The notes under the pieces are model-generated. The model did not search any database. It had not been told where the DNA came from and was given only the letters and a program-made list of their open reading frames with translations. Shown piece after piece: positions 16,638 through 26,117 of a stretch of 61,255 bases of DNA (positions are counted from its first letter, which is position 1; each line of letters starts with the position of its first letter). The stretch is from an uncultured Oscillospiraceae bacterium (GTDB lineage: Bacteria > Bacillota > Clostridia > Oscillospirales > Oscillospiraceae): the NCBI GenBank assembly GCA_944385365.1, contig CALWWW010000013.1, forward strand, positions 1 through 61,255, read 5' to 3'. Both the position numbers and the translations under genes were made by a program.

Positions 16638-17564
16638 TTACTTGGTCAGGCCGGCAGCGGCAGCGACCTCGGCAGCGAAGTCATCGACCTTCTTCTCGAT
16701 GCCCTCGCCCTTCTCAAAGCGGACGAACGCAACCAGCTTGATGGAACCGCCCAGCTCCTTGGCAACGGCCTCGATGTGCTTCTCCACGGAGATCTTGTTC
16801 TCCTTGACGAAGGCCTGCTGCAGGAGGCAGTTCTCCTCGTAGTACTTGTTCAGCTTGCCCATGACGATGCCCTCGCGGACCTTCTCGGGCTTGTTGGCCA
16901 TCTTGGGATCGTTGGCCATCACAGCCAGCTGAATCTCCTTCTCCTTCTCCAGGACCTCGGGAGCCACGTCGCTCTTGTCGCGGAAAGAGGGGTTCATGGA
17001 AGCGATCTGCATGCAGATGTCCTTGCCCAGCTCGGTAACGGCATCGGCAGCGATGCCCTCAACCTCCATGTTGACCAGCACGCCGATACGGCCGCCCATG
17101 TGGGTGTAGGCCACGGTCACGCCGGTGTCGAAGCGGGCGAAACGGCGAATCTGGATGTTCTCGCCGATGACCAGAATCTTCTCGGGCAGAGTGGCCTCAA
17201 CGGTCAGGTCGGAGCCGGGGTACTTGCAGGCCTTCAGAGCGTCCATGTCGGCGGGAGCGTCCTTGAGGATGACGGAGGTCACGTCGTTGACGAACTCCAT
17301 AAACTTGTCGGACTTGGAAGCGAAGTCGGTCTCAGCGTTGATCTCAACGATGGCGCCGACACCGTTCTCCACGACGGCGTTGACAACGCCCTCAGCGGCG
17401 ATACGGCCGGACTTCTTGGCGGCAGCGGCCAGGCCCTTCTCACGCAGCCACTCCACGGCCTTGTCCATGTCGCCGTCGGAAGCGGTCAGAGCCTTCTTGC
17501 AGTCCATCATGCCGACGTTGGTCATCTCGCGCAGCTTCTTAACATCCTGAGCAGTAAAAGCCAT
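16638..17564 (-). CDS. tsf: Elongation factor Ts
   Basis: Nucleotide-exchange factor for EF-Tu. The 308-residue protein starts with the UBA-like domain containing LREMTNVGMMDCKKAL, followed by ETDFASKSDKFMEFV, the EF-Tu contact region. The ATG is preceded by AGGAGGAACTG. It lies downstream of rpsB across a 103-base gap containing a hairpin, the usual ribosomal operon with room for attenuation of tsf relative to rpsB. Confidence 0.97.
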   Translation of the reverse strand: MAFTAQDVKKLREMTNVGMMDCKKALTASDGDMDKAVEWLREKGLAAAAKKSGRIAAEGVVNAVVENGVGAIVEINAETDFASKSDKFMEFVNDVTSVILKDAPADMDALKACKYPGSDLTVEATLPEKILVIGENIQIRRFARFDTGVTVAYTHMGGRIGVLVNMEVEGIAADAVTELGKDICMQIASMNPSFRDKSDVAPEVLEKEKEIQLAVMANDPKMANKPEKVREGIVMGKLNKYYEENCLLQQAFVKENKISVEKHIEAVAKELGGSIKLVAFVRFEKGEGIEKKVDDFAAEVAAAAGLTK

Positions 17565-17604
17565 AATACAGTTCCTCCTGTAAATTCTAGTGTATAAGGA
17601 TATC

Positions 17605-17644
17605 CCAAAAGATGCCCGCCTGGACGGATGAACAAGCGGGCATC
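17605..17644 (-). terminator. Hairpin between rpsB and tsf
   Basis: GATGCCCGC and GCGGGCATC form a 9-bp stem (17611-17619 and 17636-17644), followed on the minus strand by TTTTGGG. It probably acts as a partial terminator lowering tsf relative to rpsB. Confidence 0.7.
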
Positions 17645-17667
17645 TGCATTTTCATGCGATATAGAGA

Positions 17668-18393
17668 TTACTCGGCAGCGGGGGCCTCGACAGCCTCAGC
17701 AGCGGTCTCCTCGCCCTGCTTGCCCTCGGTCACAGCGTTGGCCATGGTGGCAGCAATCAGGCGGATGGCGCGGATGGCGTCATCATTGCCGGGAATGACA
17801 TAATCGACCTCATCGGGATCGCAGTTGGTATCAACGATGGCCACGACGGGGATACCCAGCTTGCGGGCCTCGGCAATGGCGTTGCGCTCCTTGCGGGGGT
17901 CAACGATGAACAGAGCGCCGGGGAGCTTCTTCATCTCCTTGACGCCGCCCAGGTACTTCTCCAGCTTGGCAATCTCGCCCTGGTGCTTGATAACTTCCTT
18001 CTTGGGCAGCATGGCAAAGGTGCCGTCCTCTTCCATCTTGCGCAGCTGAGCCAGACGATCAATACGGGTACGCATGGTCTTGAAGTTGGTCAGCATACCG
18101 CCCAGCCAACGGGCGTTGACATAGAACTGGCCGACTCTCTCAGCCTCTTCGCGGATGGCGTCCTGAGCCTGCTTCTTGGTGCCGACGAACAGGATGGACT
18201 GACCGTTGGCGGCCAGGTCGCGGACGAAGTTGTAGGCCTCCTCCAGCTTCTTCACGGTCTTCTGCAGATCAATGATATAGATACCATTTCTCTCCGTGTA
18301 GATGTAGGTTGCCATCTTGGGGTTCCAGCGGCGGGTCTGGTGACCGAAGTGGACGCCGGCCTCCAGCAGCTGCTTCATGGATACGACTGCCAT
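17668..18393 (-). CDS. rpsB: 30S ribosomal protein S2
   Basis: Structural protein of the small subunit. From [20 protein letters not shown] the product is 241 residues with the family motifs TRRWNPKM and IVDTNCDPD. The C-terminal tail is Glu/Ala-rich. The ATG has TAGGAGG nine bases upstream. The transcript begins about 125 bases upstream, leaving a leader that may bind the protein for autoregulation. Confidence 0.97.
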   Translation of the reverse strand: MAVVSMKQLLEAGVHFGHQTRRWNPKMATYIYTERNGIYIIDLQKTVKKLEEAYNFVRDLAANGQSILFVGTKKQAQDAIREEAERVGQFYVNARWLGGMLTNFKTMRTRIDRLAQLRKMEEDGTFAMLPKKEVIKHQGEIAKLEKYLGGVKEMKKLPGALFIVDPRKERNAIAEARKLGIPVVAIVDTNCDPDEVDYVIPGNDDAIRAIRLIAATMANAVTEGKQGEETAAEAVEAPAAE

Positions 18394-18520
18394 AGTGTTT
18401 TTCCTCCTAAAATTCGTTTTTTGACCGCCACCCCATTCATCTCTCTCCGCTACCCAACCGGGCACGAAGCGGAAAGATCCCTGGGTGTGTGTGGTTCCAT
18501 TGCACTTTTTCGCACAATAC
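18394..18520 (-). promoter_or_regulatory. Long leader of rpsB-tsf
   Basis: The RNA leader of about 125 bases contains a hairpin (CCGCTTCGTGCCCGGTTGGGTAGCGG, broken at the loop) and a second GC-rich element ahead of the Shine-Dalgarno site. This is inferred to be an S2 autoregulatory leader; no specific Rfam family was recognised. Confidence 0.35.
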
Positions 18521-18526
18521 TTGCTA

Positions 18527-18555
18527 AGTATAAACGATTATGCCAAAAAGTGCAA
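18527..18555 (-). promoter_or_regulatory. Promoter of rpsB-tsf
   Basis: Minus-strand -35 TTGCAC (18555-18550) and -10 TATACT (18532-18527), 17-base spacer. The -35 lies in one arm of a 19-base inverted repeat (18500-18518 and 18537-18555). Confidence 0.7.
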
Positions 18556-18564
18556 GGTCTTTTT

Positions 18565-18864
18565 TCAGGTTTTTTCAAAAATCTCAAAAAGTTTTTTCCG
18601 GTTCTCCAGCGGCGAGCGCACCTGCTCCAGGCACACCTCCACCAAAATGATGTCGTCGCCGATCTGTTTGACGGCCTGCCAGGGGATACAATAGTCGTAT
18701 TCCCGGCAGAACAGGCCGAAAAACCGCCGGGGTCCCGGCACAATGATGGCCACCAGCCGTCCGCAGGGCAGCTCCACCACCACATCCGAAACATAGCCCA
18801 ACCGGCTGCCGTCGCAGATGTTGACCACCTCTTTGCACCGCAGTTCCGTAAATCGCTGCTGCAT
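18565..18864 (-). CDS. YlmC/YmxH-family PRC-barrel sporulation protein
   Basis: A 99-residue PRC-barrel protein of the YlmC/YmxH family; these are small proteins linked to sporulation gene clusters, with no defined biochemistry. Visible family features are ELRCKEVVNICDGSRLGYVSDV and the IPWQAVKQIGDDIILVE end. The ATG at 18864 has GGAGGG upstream. It lies downstream of sigG, as ylmC does in Bacillus. The 222-base gap between them is C-rich on the plus strand and shows no clear gene. Confidence 0.85.
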   Translation of the reverse strand: MQQRFTELRCKEVVNICDGSRLGYVSDVVVELPCGRLVAIIVPGPRRFFGLFCREYDYCIPWQAVKQIGDDIILVEVCLEQVRSPLENRKKLFEIFEKT

Positions 18865-19086
18865 ACTCAGCCCTCCCTTTTTGGGGGGCAACACCGCACA
18901 ATTTTGCCTGCGGCCCTGGCCGGCCCTTTGGCCCCAACTGTACCGTTTGGAAATCTTGAAATACATCCAGTATTCCGGCGATTCCCAAACGTTCATTTGA
19001 GGCAAAATGACGCGTCCAGTCCTCTTGTCAAATTGTGTGGTGCTGCCTCAGGATTCTACGGCCAGTCTATGCGCCGGGGCTGCCGG

Positions 19087-19863
19087 TTATGAGGTGATGG
19101 CCCGGCGGATGGTATTGAGAGCGTTTTTCTCCAGTCGGGACACCTGGGCCTGACTGATGCCCACCTCTCCGGCCACTTCCATCTGGGTTTTGCCGTCGTA
19201 GAACCGCAGGGCCAGAATGTGCTTTTCCCGTGGATTGAGCCGGGCCATGGCCTCCCGCAAGGCAATCCGCTCCACCCATCGCTCATCGGTGTTTTTTTCA
19301 TCCCGGACCTGATCCATCACCGTCAGCGGGTCGCCGCCGTCGGAATACACCGGTTCAAAGAGAGACACCGGCAGCGAGATGGCGTCCATGGCGTAGGTCA
19401 CCTCTTCCAGCGGCAGCTCCAGCCGTTTGGCGATTTCCTCCATGGACGGCTCCCGGTTCTGCTCCGCCATCATCTGCTCCTTGCATTGGAGCACTTTATA
19501 CGCCGTATCCCGCACGGAACGGCTGACGCGGATGGTACTGTTGTCCCGCAGGTATCGCCGGATTTCACCGGCAATCATGGGAACGCCGTAGGTGGAAAAC
19601 CGCACCAGCTTCGTCTCGTCGAAGTTTTTGATGGCCTTTAACAGCCCAATACACCCCACCTGGAACAAATCGTCCGGATTTTCCCCCCGTCCGATGAATT
19701 TCTGAATCACCGACAGCACCAGCCGGAGATTCCCCTCCACCAGCCGTTGGCGCGCGTCCTCATCCCCCTGCTTGCTGCGGCGCAGCAGCTCCATCATCTC
19801 CTCGTTTTTCAGCGTTTTCAATTTCGACGTGTTGACGCCGCAGATCTCCACCTTACCCAGCAT
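19087..19863 (-). CDS. sigG: RNA polymerase sporulation sigma factor SigG
   Basis: Late forespore sigma factor. From MLGKVEICGVNTSKLKTL the product is 258 residues. The start carries the SigG-specific VEICGVNTSKL signature, followed by region 2 (DDLFQVGCIGLLKAIKNFD), region 3, and region 4 (GKTQMEVAGEVGISQAQVSRLEK). The ylmC-like gene downstream matches the Bacillus arrangement; sigE and spoIIGA are not in the window. Its promoter would be expected to be SigF/SigG dependent, but no convincing match was seen in the gap to argD. Confidence 0.95.
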   Translation of the reverse strand: MLGKVEICGVNTSKLKTLKNEEMMELLRRSKQGDEDARQRLVEGNLRLVLSVIQKFIGRGENPDDLFQVGCIGLLKAIKNFDETKLVRFSTYGVPMIAGEIRRYLRDNSTIRVSRSVRDTAYKVLQCKEQMMAEQNREPSMEEIAKRLELPLEEVTYAMDAISLPVSLFEPVYSDGGDPLTVMDQVRDEKNTDERWVERIALREAMARLNPREKHILALRFYDGKTQMEVAGEVGISQAQVSRLEKNALNTIRRAITS

Positions 19864-19957
19864 TGTACATCCCTTGTCCTTTCTGCCACTCCATCCGGAA
19901 TGGCGACAGGCAAAGTATTTCCCACCCTGGGCGGTTTTATCCGGGATTTCCTCTGTT

Positions 19958-19999
19958 GTATAAAACTGCCGCCGGACAATCTGCACTGTCCGGCGGCAA
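19958..19999 (-). terminator. Terminator of the arg operon
   Basis: TGCCGCCGGACA and TGTCCGGCGGCA form a perfect 12-bp stem with an eight-base loop, followed on the minus strand by GTTTTATA, just after the argD stop. Confidence 0.85.
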
Positions 20000-20013
20000 G
20001 CGTCTTCTATCGT

Positions 20014-21192
20014 TTATTGTGCGTTCAGCACGGCTTCCAGAATGGCAAGGCCCTGGTCGATCTCCTCATAGGTGATGGTCAGAGGCGGCAGCAGCCGCAC
20101 TTTTGTTTTGGCCGTCAGGGGAATCAAGCCCTGTTCGATGCACTGCTGCACCACCGTCTTGGCTTCCAGACCGTCGGCCAATTCAATGCCGATCATCAGG
20201 CCCAGGCCGCTGACGGATTTTACATGCTTCATTGTGGAGAGTTTCTTCCAGATATAATCGGCTTTCTCCGTGATCTGTTCCAGCATCTTGTCATCCAGCT
20301 TCTTGAAAACAACTTGGCCGCCGGCGCAGGCCACGGGGTTGCCGCCGAAGGTGGTGCCGTGCTGGCCGAAGCCCAGGACGTGCTCCGTCTTCTCTCCGAA
20401 CAGAACCGCGCCCAGGGGCAGGCCGCCGCCGATGCCCTTGGCAATGGTGATGACGTCGGGCTGAATGCCGTAGTGCTCACAGGCCAGCAGCTTGCCGGTA
20501 CGGCCAATGCCCGTCTGGACCTCGTCCACCATCAGGAGAATATCCTTTTCCTTGCAGAGTTTGGCCACGGCCTGGACATAATCCTTATCCAGAGCAATGA
20601 CGCCGCCCTCGCCCTGCACCAGCTCCATCAGAATGGCCGTGGTGTTGGGGGTGATGGCCGCTTCCAGCTTGGCCAGATCGCCGGACTCCACAAACTGGAA
20701 GGCATCCACAAAGGGGAAGAAAAAGTTATGGAACACCTCCTGGCCCGTAGCCGACAGCGTTGCCATGGTACGGCCATGGAACGAATTCTTCAGGGTGATG
20801 ATCTCGTTGTGCTCCTTGCCATACTTGTCAAAGCCATACTTCCGGGCCGTTTTGATGGCACCCTCGTTGGCCTCGGCGCCGGAGTTGCAGAAGAACACCT
20901 TTTTCATGCCGGTGCGCTCGCAGAGCATTTTGGCCAGCACGGCACAGGGTTCCGTATAGAACAGGTTGCTGATATGCTGCATCTTCCCTGCCTGCTCACT
21001 GACGGCCTGGACCCAATCGGCATCGCAGAAGCCCAGGGAATCCGCGCCGATACCGGCGGAAAAGTCAATATACTGCTTGCCCTCAGGGGAATAGCAGGTG
21101 GCGCCGTGGCCCCGCTCCACGCACAGGTCGAACCGGGCATAGGTACTGCACACATACTGTTGGTCGATGGTTTTCAATTCCTGGCTTGTCAT
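20014..21192 (-). CDS. argD: Acetylornithine aminotransferase
   Basis: PLP-dependent conversion of N-acetylglutamate semialdehyde to N-acetylornithine. The 392-residue product is a class III aminotransferase: NSGAEANEGA (103-112), Asp223 in VDEVQTGIGRTG, and PLP lysine Lys252 in TIAKGIGGG. It is the last gene of argC-argJ-argB-argD, 18 bases after argB. Confidence 0.96.
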   Translation of the reverse strand: MTSQELKTIDQQYVCSTYARFDLCVERGHGATCYSPEGKQYIDFSAGIGADSLGFCDADWVQAVSEQAGKMQHISNLFYTEPCAVLAKMLCERTGMKKVFFCNSGAEANEGAIKTARKYGFDKYGKEHNEIITLKNSFHGRTMATLSATGQEVFHNFFFPFVDAFQFVESGDLAKLEAAITPNTTAILMELVQGEGGVIALDKDYVQAVAKLCKEKDILLMVDEVQTGIGRTGKLLACEHYGIQPDVITIAKGIGGGLPLGAVLFGEKTEHVLGFGQHGTTFGGNPVACAGGQVVFKKLDDKMLEQITEKADYIWKKLSTMKHVKSVSGLGLMIGIELADGLEAKTVVQQCIEQGLIPLTAKTKVRLLPPLTITYEEIDQGLAILEAVLNAQ

Positions 21193-21210
21193 AGTCTTCG
21201 CTTCCTTTAC

Positions 21211-22059
21211 TCAATAGAACAGCGTGCCGTTGCCCAGGTCGGAGAACATCTCCAGCAGGATGGCATGCTCCTTGCGGCCGTCGATGATGACGGCCTCCTT
21301 GACGCCCTTGGCGATGGAATCCACACAGCAGGCAATCTTCGGCAGCATACCGCCGGAGATGACGCCCTGGGCCACCAGCTTGGGGACGTTGCTGATCTTG
21401 ACCTCGTGAATCAGGGTGGATTCGTCGTCCTTATCCATCAGCAGGCCGGGAATATCCGTCAGGGACACCAGCTTGCAGGCTCCCAAGGCAATGGCCAGAG
21501 CCGCCGCCGCCGTATCGGCGTTGATGTTATAGGTACGGCCCTCACTGTCGGCGCCGATGGTGGCCACCACGGGAATCAGGCCGCTGTTCAGTGCCTGCTC
21601 CACAGGGAAGGTATTCACGTCTACAATGTCGCCCACCAGGCCCAAATCCTGCTCGGCGTGCTTCTCGCAGCGGATCATACCGGCGTCCACGCCGCACAGG
21701 CCGATGGCCTTGCCGTTGCGGGCGCAGAGACGGGCCACCAGGTCCTTATTGACCTTACCGGCCAGGACCATCTGGACCACTTCCATGGTCTCCTCGTCGG
21801 TATACCGCAGGCCGTTGACAAACTTGGCCTCCTTGCCGATCTGCTTGAGCAGCTTATTGATATCGGGGCCGCCGCCGTGGACCAGCACCGTCTTGATGCC
21901 CAGCATATTGAGCAGGATGATATCCTCCATGACGGCATCCTTGAGCCGCTCGTCGATCATGGCGTTGCCGCCGTATTTAACGACGATGGTTTTCCTCGTG
22001 TATTTCTTCATATACGGCTGCGCTTCGGTGAGCACATCCGCAATGGTCCGTTCTTTCAC
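21211..22059 (-). CDS. argB: Acetylglutamate kinase
   Basis: Phosphorylates N-acetylglutamate, the second step of arginine synthesis. The 282-residue product carries KYGGNAMIDE (28-37), VHGGGPDINKLL and the NINADTAAAALA segment of the amino-acid kinase fold. The start is a GTG with GAGGGGGA upstream. The N-terminal extension before KYGG (about 28 residues) resembles the arginine-sensitive type of enzyme, so feedback inhibition by arginine is plausible. Confidence 0.96.
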   Translation of the reverse strand: MKERTIADVLTEAQPYMKKYTRKTIVVKYGGNAMIDERLKDAVMEDIILLNMLGIKTVLVHGGGPDINKLLKQIGKEAKFVNGLRYTDEETMEVVQMVLAGKVNKDLVARLCARNGKAIGLCGVDAGMIRCEKHAEQDLGLVGDIVDVNTFPVEQALNSGLIPVVATIGADSEGRTYNINADTAAAALAIALGACKLVSLTDIPGLLMDKDDESTLIHEVKISNVPKLVAQGVISGGMLPKIACCVDSIAKGVKEAVIIDGRKEHAILLEMFSDLGNGTLFY

Positions 22060-22076
22060 GTTCTTGTCCCCCTCGC

Positions 22077-23291
22077 TCAGGTTCTGTAATCGCCGTTGAT
22101 CTTCACATAGTCGTAGGTGAGATCACAGCCCCAGGCCGTGGCGGAGCCGCTGCCCTGGTGCATTTCCACTTCCACGGTCACCACGTCCTCGGAGAGGATT
22201 TCCAGCGCTTTTTCCTCGCTGAATTCGTGGTGGGCAGCCTTTTCGCAGACCAGCAGACTGCCGGCCTTGGAGGACAGGGTCACTTCGATGGGTTCGATAT
22301 CGAACTCGGCGTCGGTGTAGCCGATGGCGCAGAGAATCCGGCCCCAGTTGGCATCCTTGCCGAAGACGGCGGCCTTGAACAGGTTAGAGGAAATGACCGA
22401 CCGGGACACCAGCCGGGCCGTCTCCTTGGTGGGTGCGCCGTTGACCTGGCAGACAATGGTCCGGCTGGCGCCCTCGCCGTCGGCGGCAATGCAGAAGGAC
22501 AGCTTCCGGGTCACAAAGGCCAGTGCCTCGGCAAACGCCTTGTAGTCCTCCCCTTCTCCGGTGATCTCGTCATTGCCGGCCATCCCGTTGGCCATAATGG
22601 TCACTGTATCATTGGTGGAGGTATCCCGGTCCACGCTGACCTGGTTGAAGCTGTCGGGCACGTCATCGGACAGAGCCTTTTGCAGCATGGGGGCCGAAAT
22701 GGCGGCGTCGGTGGTGATAAAGCAAAGCATGGTGGCCATATTGGGGTGAATCATGCCGCTGCCCTTGGCAATGGCCCCCATATGGCACGTCTTGCCGCCC
22801 ACCGTAAACTCCACAGCCACCTCTTTCAGCTTCGTATCGGTGGTCATGATGGCATGGGCCGCAGCCTGGGAGCCCTCATAGGTAAGGGCATCCGCCAGCT
22901 GGGGGATACCCGTGGCAAAGGGTGCAATCTCCATTTCCTTGCCGATGACGCCGGTGGAAGCCACGATGATGTCCGTGGGCAGCAGACCCAGGGCCTTGGC
23001 CGTCAGGGCACAGGTCTCCTCGGCAATCTCCAGGCCGTTGGGAGCGCAGGTGTTGGCATTGCCGCTGTTGCAGATGACAGCCTGGGCATGGCCATCGGCC
23101 AGATGGTTCTTGGTCACCACAATGGGTGCGCCCTTGACTTTGTTCTTGGTATAGACGCCCGCCGCCGTGCACATGGTATCGCTGACGATCATGGCCAGAT
23201 CGGATTTTGTCTTATTCTTCCGGATGCCGCACCAGATGCCGCCAGCCCGGAATCCCTTGGGGGCGCAAACGCCGCCGATTACTTCTTTCAT
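22077..23291 (-). CDS. argJ: Bifunctional ornithine acetyltransferase/N-acetylglutamate synthase
   Basis: Recycles the acetyl group from N-acetylornithine to glutamate. The 404-residue precursor self-cleaves before the catalytic threonine in MATMLCFITTDA (Thr187), leaving alpha and beta chains. GSGMIHPNMATML is intact. From MKEVIGGVCAPKGF the length is normal. Spacing to argC is 30 bases. The presence of argJ means a separate synthase (argA) and deacetylase (argE) are not required for a cyclic pathway. Confidence 0.95.
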   Translation of the reverse strand: MKEVIGGVCAPKGFRAGGIWCGIRKNKTKSDLAMIVSDTMCTAAGVYTKNKVKGAPIVVTKNHLADGHAQAVICNSGNANTCAPNGLEIAEETCALTAKALGLLPTDIIVASTGVIGKEMEIAPFATGIPQLADALTYEGSQAAAHAIMTTDTKLKEVAVEFTVGGKTCHMGAIAKGSGMIHPNMATMLCFITTDAAISAPMLQKALSDDVPDSFNQVSVDRDTSTNDTVTIMANGMAGNDEITGEGEDYKAFAEALAFVTRKLSFCIAADGEGASRTIVCQVNGAPTKETARLVSRSVISSNLFKAAVFGKDANWGRILCAIGYTDAEFDIEPIEVTLSSKAGSLLVCEKAAHHEFSEEKALEILSEDVVTVEVEMHQGSGSATAWGCDLTYDYVKINGDYRT

Positions 23292-23321
23292 AACAGGATC
23301 GTCTCCTTCTTCTTGTCTCAA

Positions 23322-24254
23322 TTAAAGTCCCGTGTCCTCCGGCAGGCCCAGCATCAGATTCATGCACTGGACCGCTGCGCCGGAGGCGCCTTTTCCCAAA
23401 TTGTCGAAGCGGGAAATCAGAACAATCTGCTCCGCCGTTCCCACAATGTAAATCTCCAGATCATTGGTGCCCGCCAGGGAATTGGCGTCCATGGTGCCAT
23501 CCTCCGGCAGCTGGCCGTAGGGCATCACATGGATAAACCGCTGGCCGCCGTAATAGTCGGCAAAGGCTTTCGTCAAGTCCTCCGGCGTCATGGGCTTTTG
23601 CAGCAGCCGCGTGTGCAGGGGCACCGTCACCACCATGCCGCTGAAATAGTCGGCCACAATGGGGTTAAACACCGGCGGATAGGCAAGCCCGGCAATTTTC
23701 TGCATCTCCGGCAGGTGTTTATGCTTCTGGCCCAGGGCGTACTGCCGGGGGCTGTCGTATGTACCGGGCCGCTCCTCGGCCTCATAGGCGGCAATCATGT
23801 TCTTGCCGCCGCCGGAATAACCGGTAACGGAATGGGCCGTAAAGGGATAGTCCGGCGCGGCAATGCCCATGGACACCAGGGGTGCCGCCAGGGTGATAAA
23901 GCCTGTGGCATGGCAGCCCGGCACCGCCACCCGGTTGGCCGCCGCCACCGCCGCCCGTCGCTCTTTGGACAGTTCCGGCAAGCCGTAAACCCAGTCGGGC
24001 AGCGTTCGGTGGGCCGTGGAGGTATCCAGCAGCCGCACCGTCTGGGGCAGCTGTTCACAAATCTCTCTGGAAGCCGCGTCAGGCAGACACAAAAAACTGA
24101 TGTCCGCTTCGCAAACCTTGGCAATCCGGGCATCGAGGTTTTTCCGGTCCGCCTCGGGAATCGTCAGCAGCTCCAGGTCCGACCGGTTCTGAAACCGTTC
24201 AAAGATTTTCAGACCCGTGGTTCCGGCGCTGCCGTCAATAAACACTTTCTTCAT
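23322..24254 (-). CDS. argC: N-acetyl-gamma-glutamyl-phosphate reductase, type 2
   Basis: NADPH-dependent reduction of acetylglutamyl phosphate. At 310 residues it is the shorter type 2 form rather than the 345-residue type 1. It shows GSAGTTG (8-14) for nucleotide binding and catalytic Cys114 in VPGCHATGF. First gene of the arg operon, with a promoter and ArgR-like boxes 40-90 bases upstream. Confidence 0.95.
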   Translation of the reverse strand: MKKVFIDGSAGTTGLKIFERFQNRSDLELLTIPEADRKNLDARIAKVCEADISFLCLPDAASREICEQLPQTVRLLDTSTAHRTLPDWVYGLPELSKERRAAVAAANRVAVPGCHATGFITLAAPLVSMGIAAPDYPFTAHSVTGYSGGGKNMIAAYEAEERPGTYDSPRQYALGQKHKHLPEMQKIAGLAYPPVFNPIVADYFSGMVVTVPLHTRLLQKPMTPEDLTKAFADYYGGQRFIHVMPYGQLPEDGTMDANSLAGTNDLEIYIVGTAEQIVLISRFDNLGKGASGAAVQCMNLMLGLPEDTGL

Positions 24255-24292
24255 GGTGTATGCGCGCTCCTACTCGCTGTATTGGTGTTAAT

Positions 24293-24320
24293 ATTATACA
24301 CCTCGCTTTGAATATTTCAA
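24293..24320 (-). promoter_or_regulatory. Promoter of the argCJBD operon
   Basis: Minus-strand -35 TTGAAA (24320-24315) and -10 TATAAT (24298-24293), 16-base spacer. The -35 is embedded in the first ArgR-like box. Confidence 0.75.
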
Positions 24321-24342
24321 GAGTTATATGAATATTTATGCA
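24307..24342 (-). promoter_or_regulatory. Tandem ArgR/AhrC-like operator boxes
   Basis: Two AT-rich palindromes read CTTGAAATATTCAAAG (24322-24307) and TGCATAAATATTCATA (24342-24327) on the minus strand. Both resemble the known ARG box pattern (TGAATAWWWATTCA-like) and are spaced about 20 bases centre to centre, as for hexameric ArgR binding. Binding would block the -35 of the arg promoter. The argR gene is not in this window. Confidence 0.75.
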
Positions 24343-24435
24343 CCGCTTTTCGGTTCAGTCCCATTTTTTGTGAATATCACGCAGAAAATTATACGCGTAT
24401 CCCCTTTGCTTTTGTGCATCTTTTCAGCACCGCGC

Positions 24436-24472
24436 AAAAGTGCGGCCGGACCCGCCGCAGGTCCGACCGCAC
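24436..24472 (-). terminator. Terminator of pyrG
   Basis: GTGCGGCCGGACC and GGTCCGACCGCAC (24440-24452 and 24460-24472) form a 13-bp stem with one mismatch, followed on the minus strand by TTTTGC, eight bases after the stop. Confidence 0.82.
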
Positions 24473-24479
24473 GTTGGAT

Positions 24480-26078
24480 TCAAATTTGCTGTTTTGCCGC
24501 GGCAATGAAGGCCCGGAACAGTGGATGCGCCCGGTTGGGGCGGCTCTTCAGCTCCGGGTGGAACTGAGCCCCCAGAAACCAGGGGTGATCGGGCAGTTCC
24601 ACCATCTCCACCAGATGCCCGTCCGGCGACAGACCGCCCAGGCGAAGGCCCGCGCCGGTCAAAACGTCCCGATAGTCATTGTTTAGCTCATAGCGATGAC
24701 GATGCCGCTCGTCAATGCGCTCGCTGCCGTAGATGGACCGGGCCAAGGTATCCGGCTGCAATACACAGGGGCAGCTGCCCAGGCGCATGGTGCCGCCCTT
24801 GTCGGTGACACCCACCTGATCCGGCATCAGGTCGATGACCGGATGGGTGGTGGCCGGGTTCAGCTCGCTGGAATGGGCGTCTTCCATACCGCAGACGTGG
24901 CGGGCGTACTCCACCACCATCATCTGCATACCCAGGCAGATACCGAACAGCGGTATCTTGTGTTCTCTGGCATAGCGAATGGAGGCAATCATACCCTCCA
25001 CGCCCCGGTCGCCAAAGCCGCCGGGCACAATAATGCCCTGGCAGTGGCCCAGAAGCGGTTCCGCCGTCTCCGGCGTGATCTGTTCCGATTCCACCCAGTC
25101 GATTTTCACCCGGACCCCGTTCTCGATGCCGCCATGGGTCAGAGCTTCCACCACGCTGAGATAGGCGTCATGGAGGGCCGTATATTTGCCCACCAGGGCG
25201 ATGGTCACTTCCCCCTTGGGGTGCTTGGCCTGTTCCACCATCCGAATCCAATCGTCCAGCTCCGGCTTACCGCAGGACAGGTTTAGATGCTTGATGGCCG
25301 CATGGGCCAGTCCCGCCTCTTCCAGCAGCAGCGGCACTTCATATAGAATGGAAGCCGTCAGATTGGGGATGGCGTTCTCTACAGGGATGTTGCAGAACAA
25401 GGAAATCTTCTGCAGAATCTCCAAGGGCACTTCTTGGTCGCAGCGGCAGAGAATCACATCGGGCTGAATGCCGATGGACAGCAATTCCTTGCAGGAGTGC
25501 TGGGTGGGCTTTGATTTCAATTCGCCGGAGCCGGGAATGGAGACGATGAGGGACACATGGATAAAGAGACAATTCTCCCGTCCCACTTCGCCGGCCACCT
25601 GGCGGATGGCCTCCAGGAACGGCTGAGATTCCATATCGCCCACGGTACCGCCGATTTCGGTGATCACCACGTCGGTTTTGCCGTCGTCCATATCATAGAT
25701 GCGCCGCTTGATCTCATTGGTGATATGGGGGATGATCTGCACGGTGCCGCCCAGAAATTCCCCGGCCCGCTCCCGGTTGAGGACACTCCAATAGATTTTA
25801 CCGGAGGTCACCGAGCTGTGTACCGTCAGATTTTCATCGATAAACCGTTCATAGTGACCCAAATCCAGGTCCGTCTCCGCGCCGTCGTCGGTGACGAAGA
25901 CCTCGCCGTGCTGATAGGGGCTCATGGTGCCCGGGTCCACATTGATATAGGGGTCCAGCTTCTGAATGGTCACCCGCAGGCCCCGTGCCTTCAGCAGCCG
26001 TCCCAACGAGGCGGCGGCAATGCCCTTGCCCAATCCCGATACCACGCCGCCGGTGACAAAAATACGCTTGACAGCCAT
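24480..26078 (-). CDS. pyrG: CTP synthase
   Basis: Aminates UTP to CTP using glutamine. From [19 protein letters not shown] the product is 532 residues. The N-terminal synthetase domain has the P-loop-like [13 protein letters not shown] (8-20). The C-terminal class I glutamine amidotransferase has the nucleophile in [10 protein letters not shown] and the His-Glu pair in [10 protein letters not shown]. The ATG is preceded by GGAGGAGAG. It is transcribed alone. Confidence 0.97.
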   Translation of the reverse strand: MAVKRIFVTGGVVSGLGKGIAAASLGRLLKARGLRVTIQKLDPYINVDPGTMSPYQHGEVFVTDDGAETDLDLGHYERFIDENLTVHSSVTSGKIYWSVLNRERAGEFLGGTVQIIPHITNEIKRRIYDMDDGKTDVVITEIGGTVGDMESQPFLEAIRQVAGEVGRENCLFIHVSLIVSIPGSGELKSKPTQHSCKELLSIGIQPDVILCRCDQEVPLEILQKISLFCNIPVENAIPNLTASILYEVPLLLEEAGLAHAAIKHLNLSCGKPELDDWIRMVEQAKHPKGEVTIALVGKYTALHDAYLSVVEALTHGGIENGVRVKIDWVESEQITPETAEPLLGHCQGIIVPGGFGDRGVEGMIASIRYAREHKIPLFGICLGMQMMVVEYARHVCGMEDAHSSELNPATTHPVIDLMPDQVGVTDKGGTMRLGSCPCVLQPDTLARSIYGSERIDERHRHRYELNNDYRDVLTGAGLRLGGLSPDGHLVEMVELPDHPWFLGAQFHPELKSRPNRAHPLFRAFIAAAKQQI

Positions 26079-26117
26079 AGTCTCTCCTCCGTTTCCAAAT
26101 TGAAAAATAATAGACAG

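Noticed and set aside
18865-19086. A gene between sigG and the ylmC-like gene
   Set aside because: Open frames there merely extend the start of the ylmC-like gene upstream, without a ribosome-binding site or similarity.
19747-22089. A long plus-strand frame opposite sigG, argD and argB
   Set aside because: Same reason: antisense artefact with a His/Gln/Leu/Gly-rich, non-protein-like composition.
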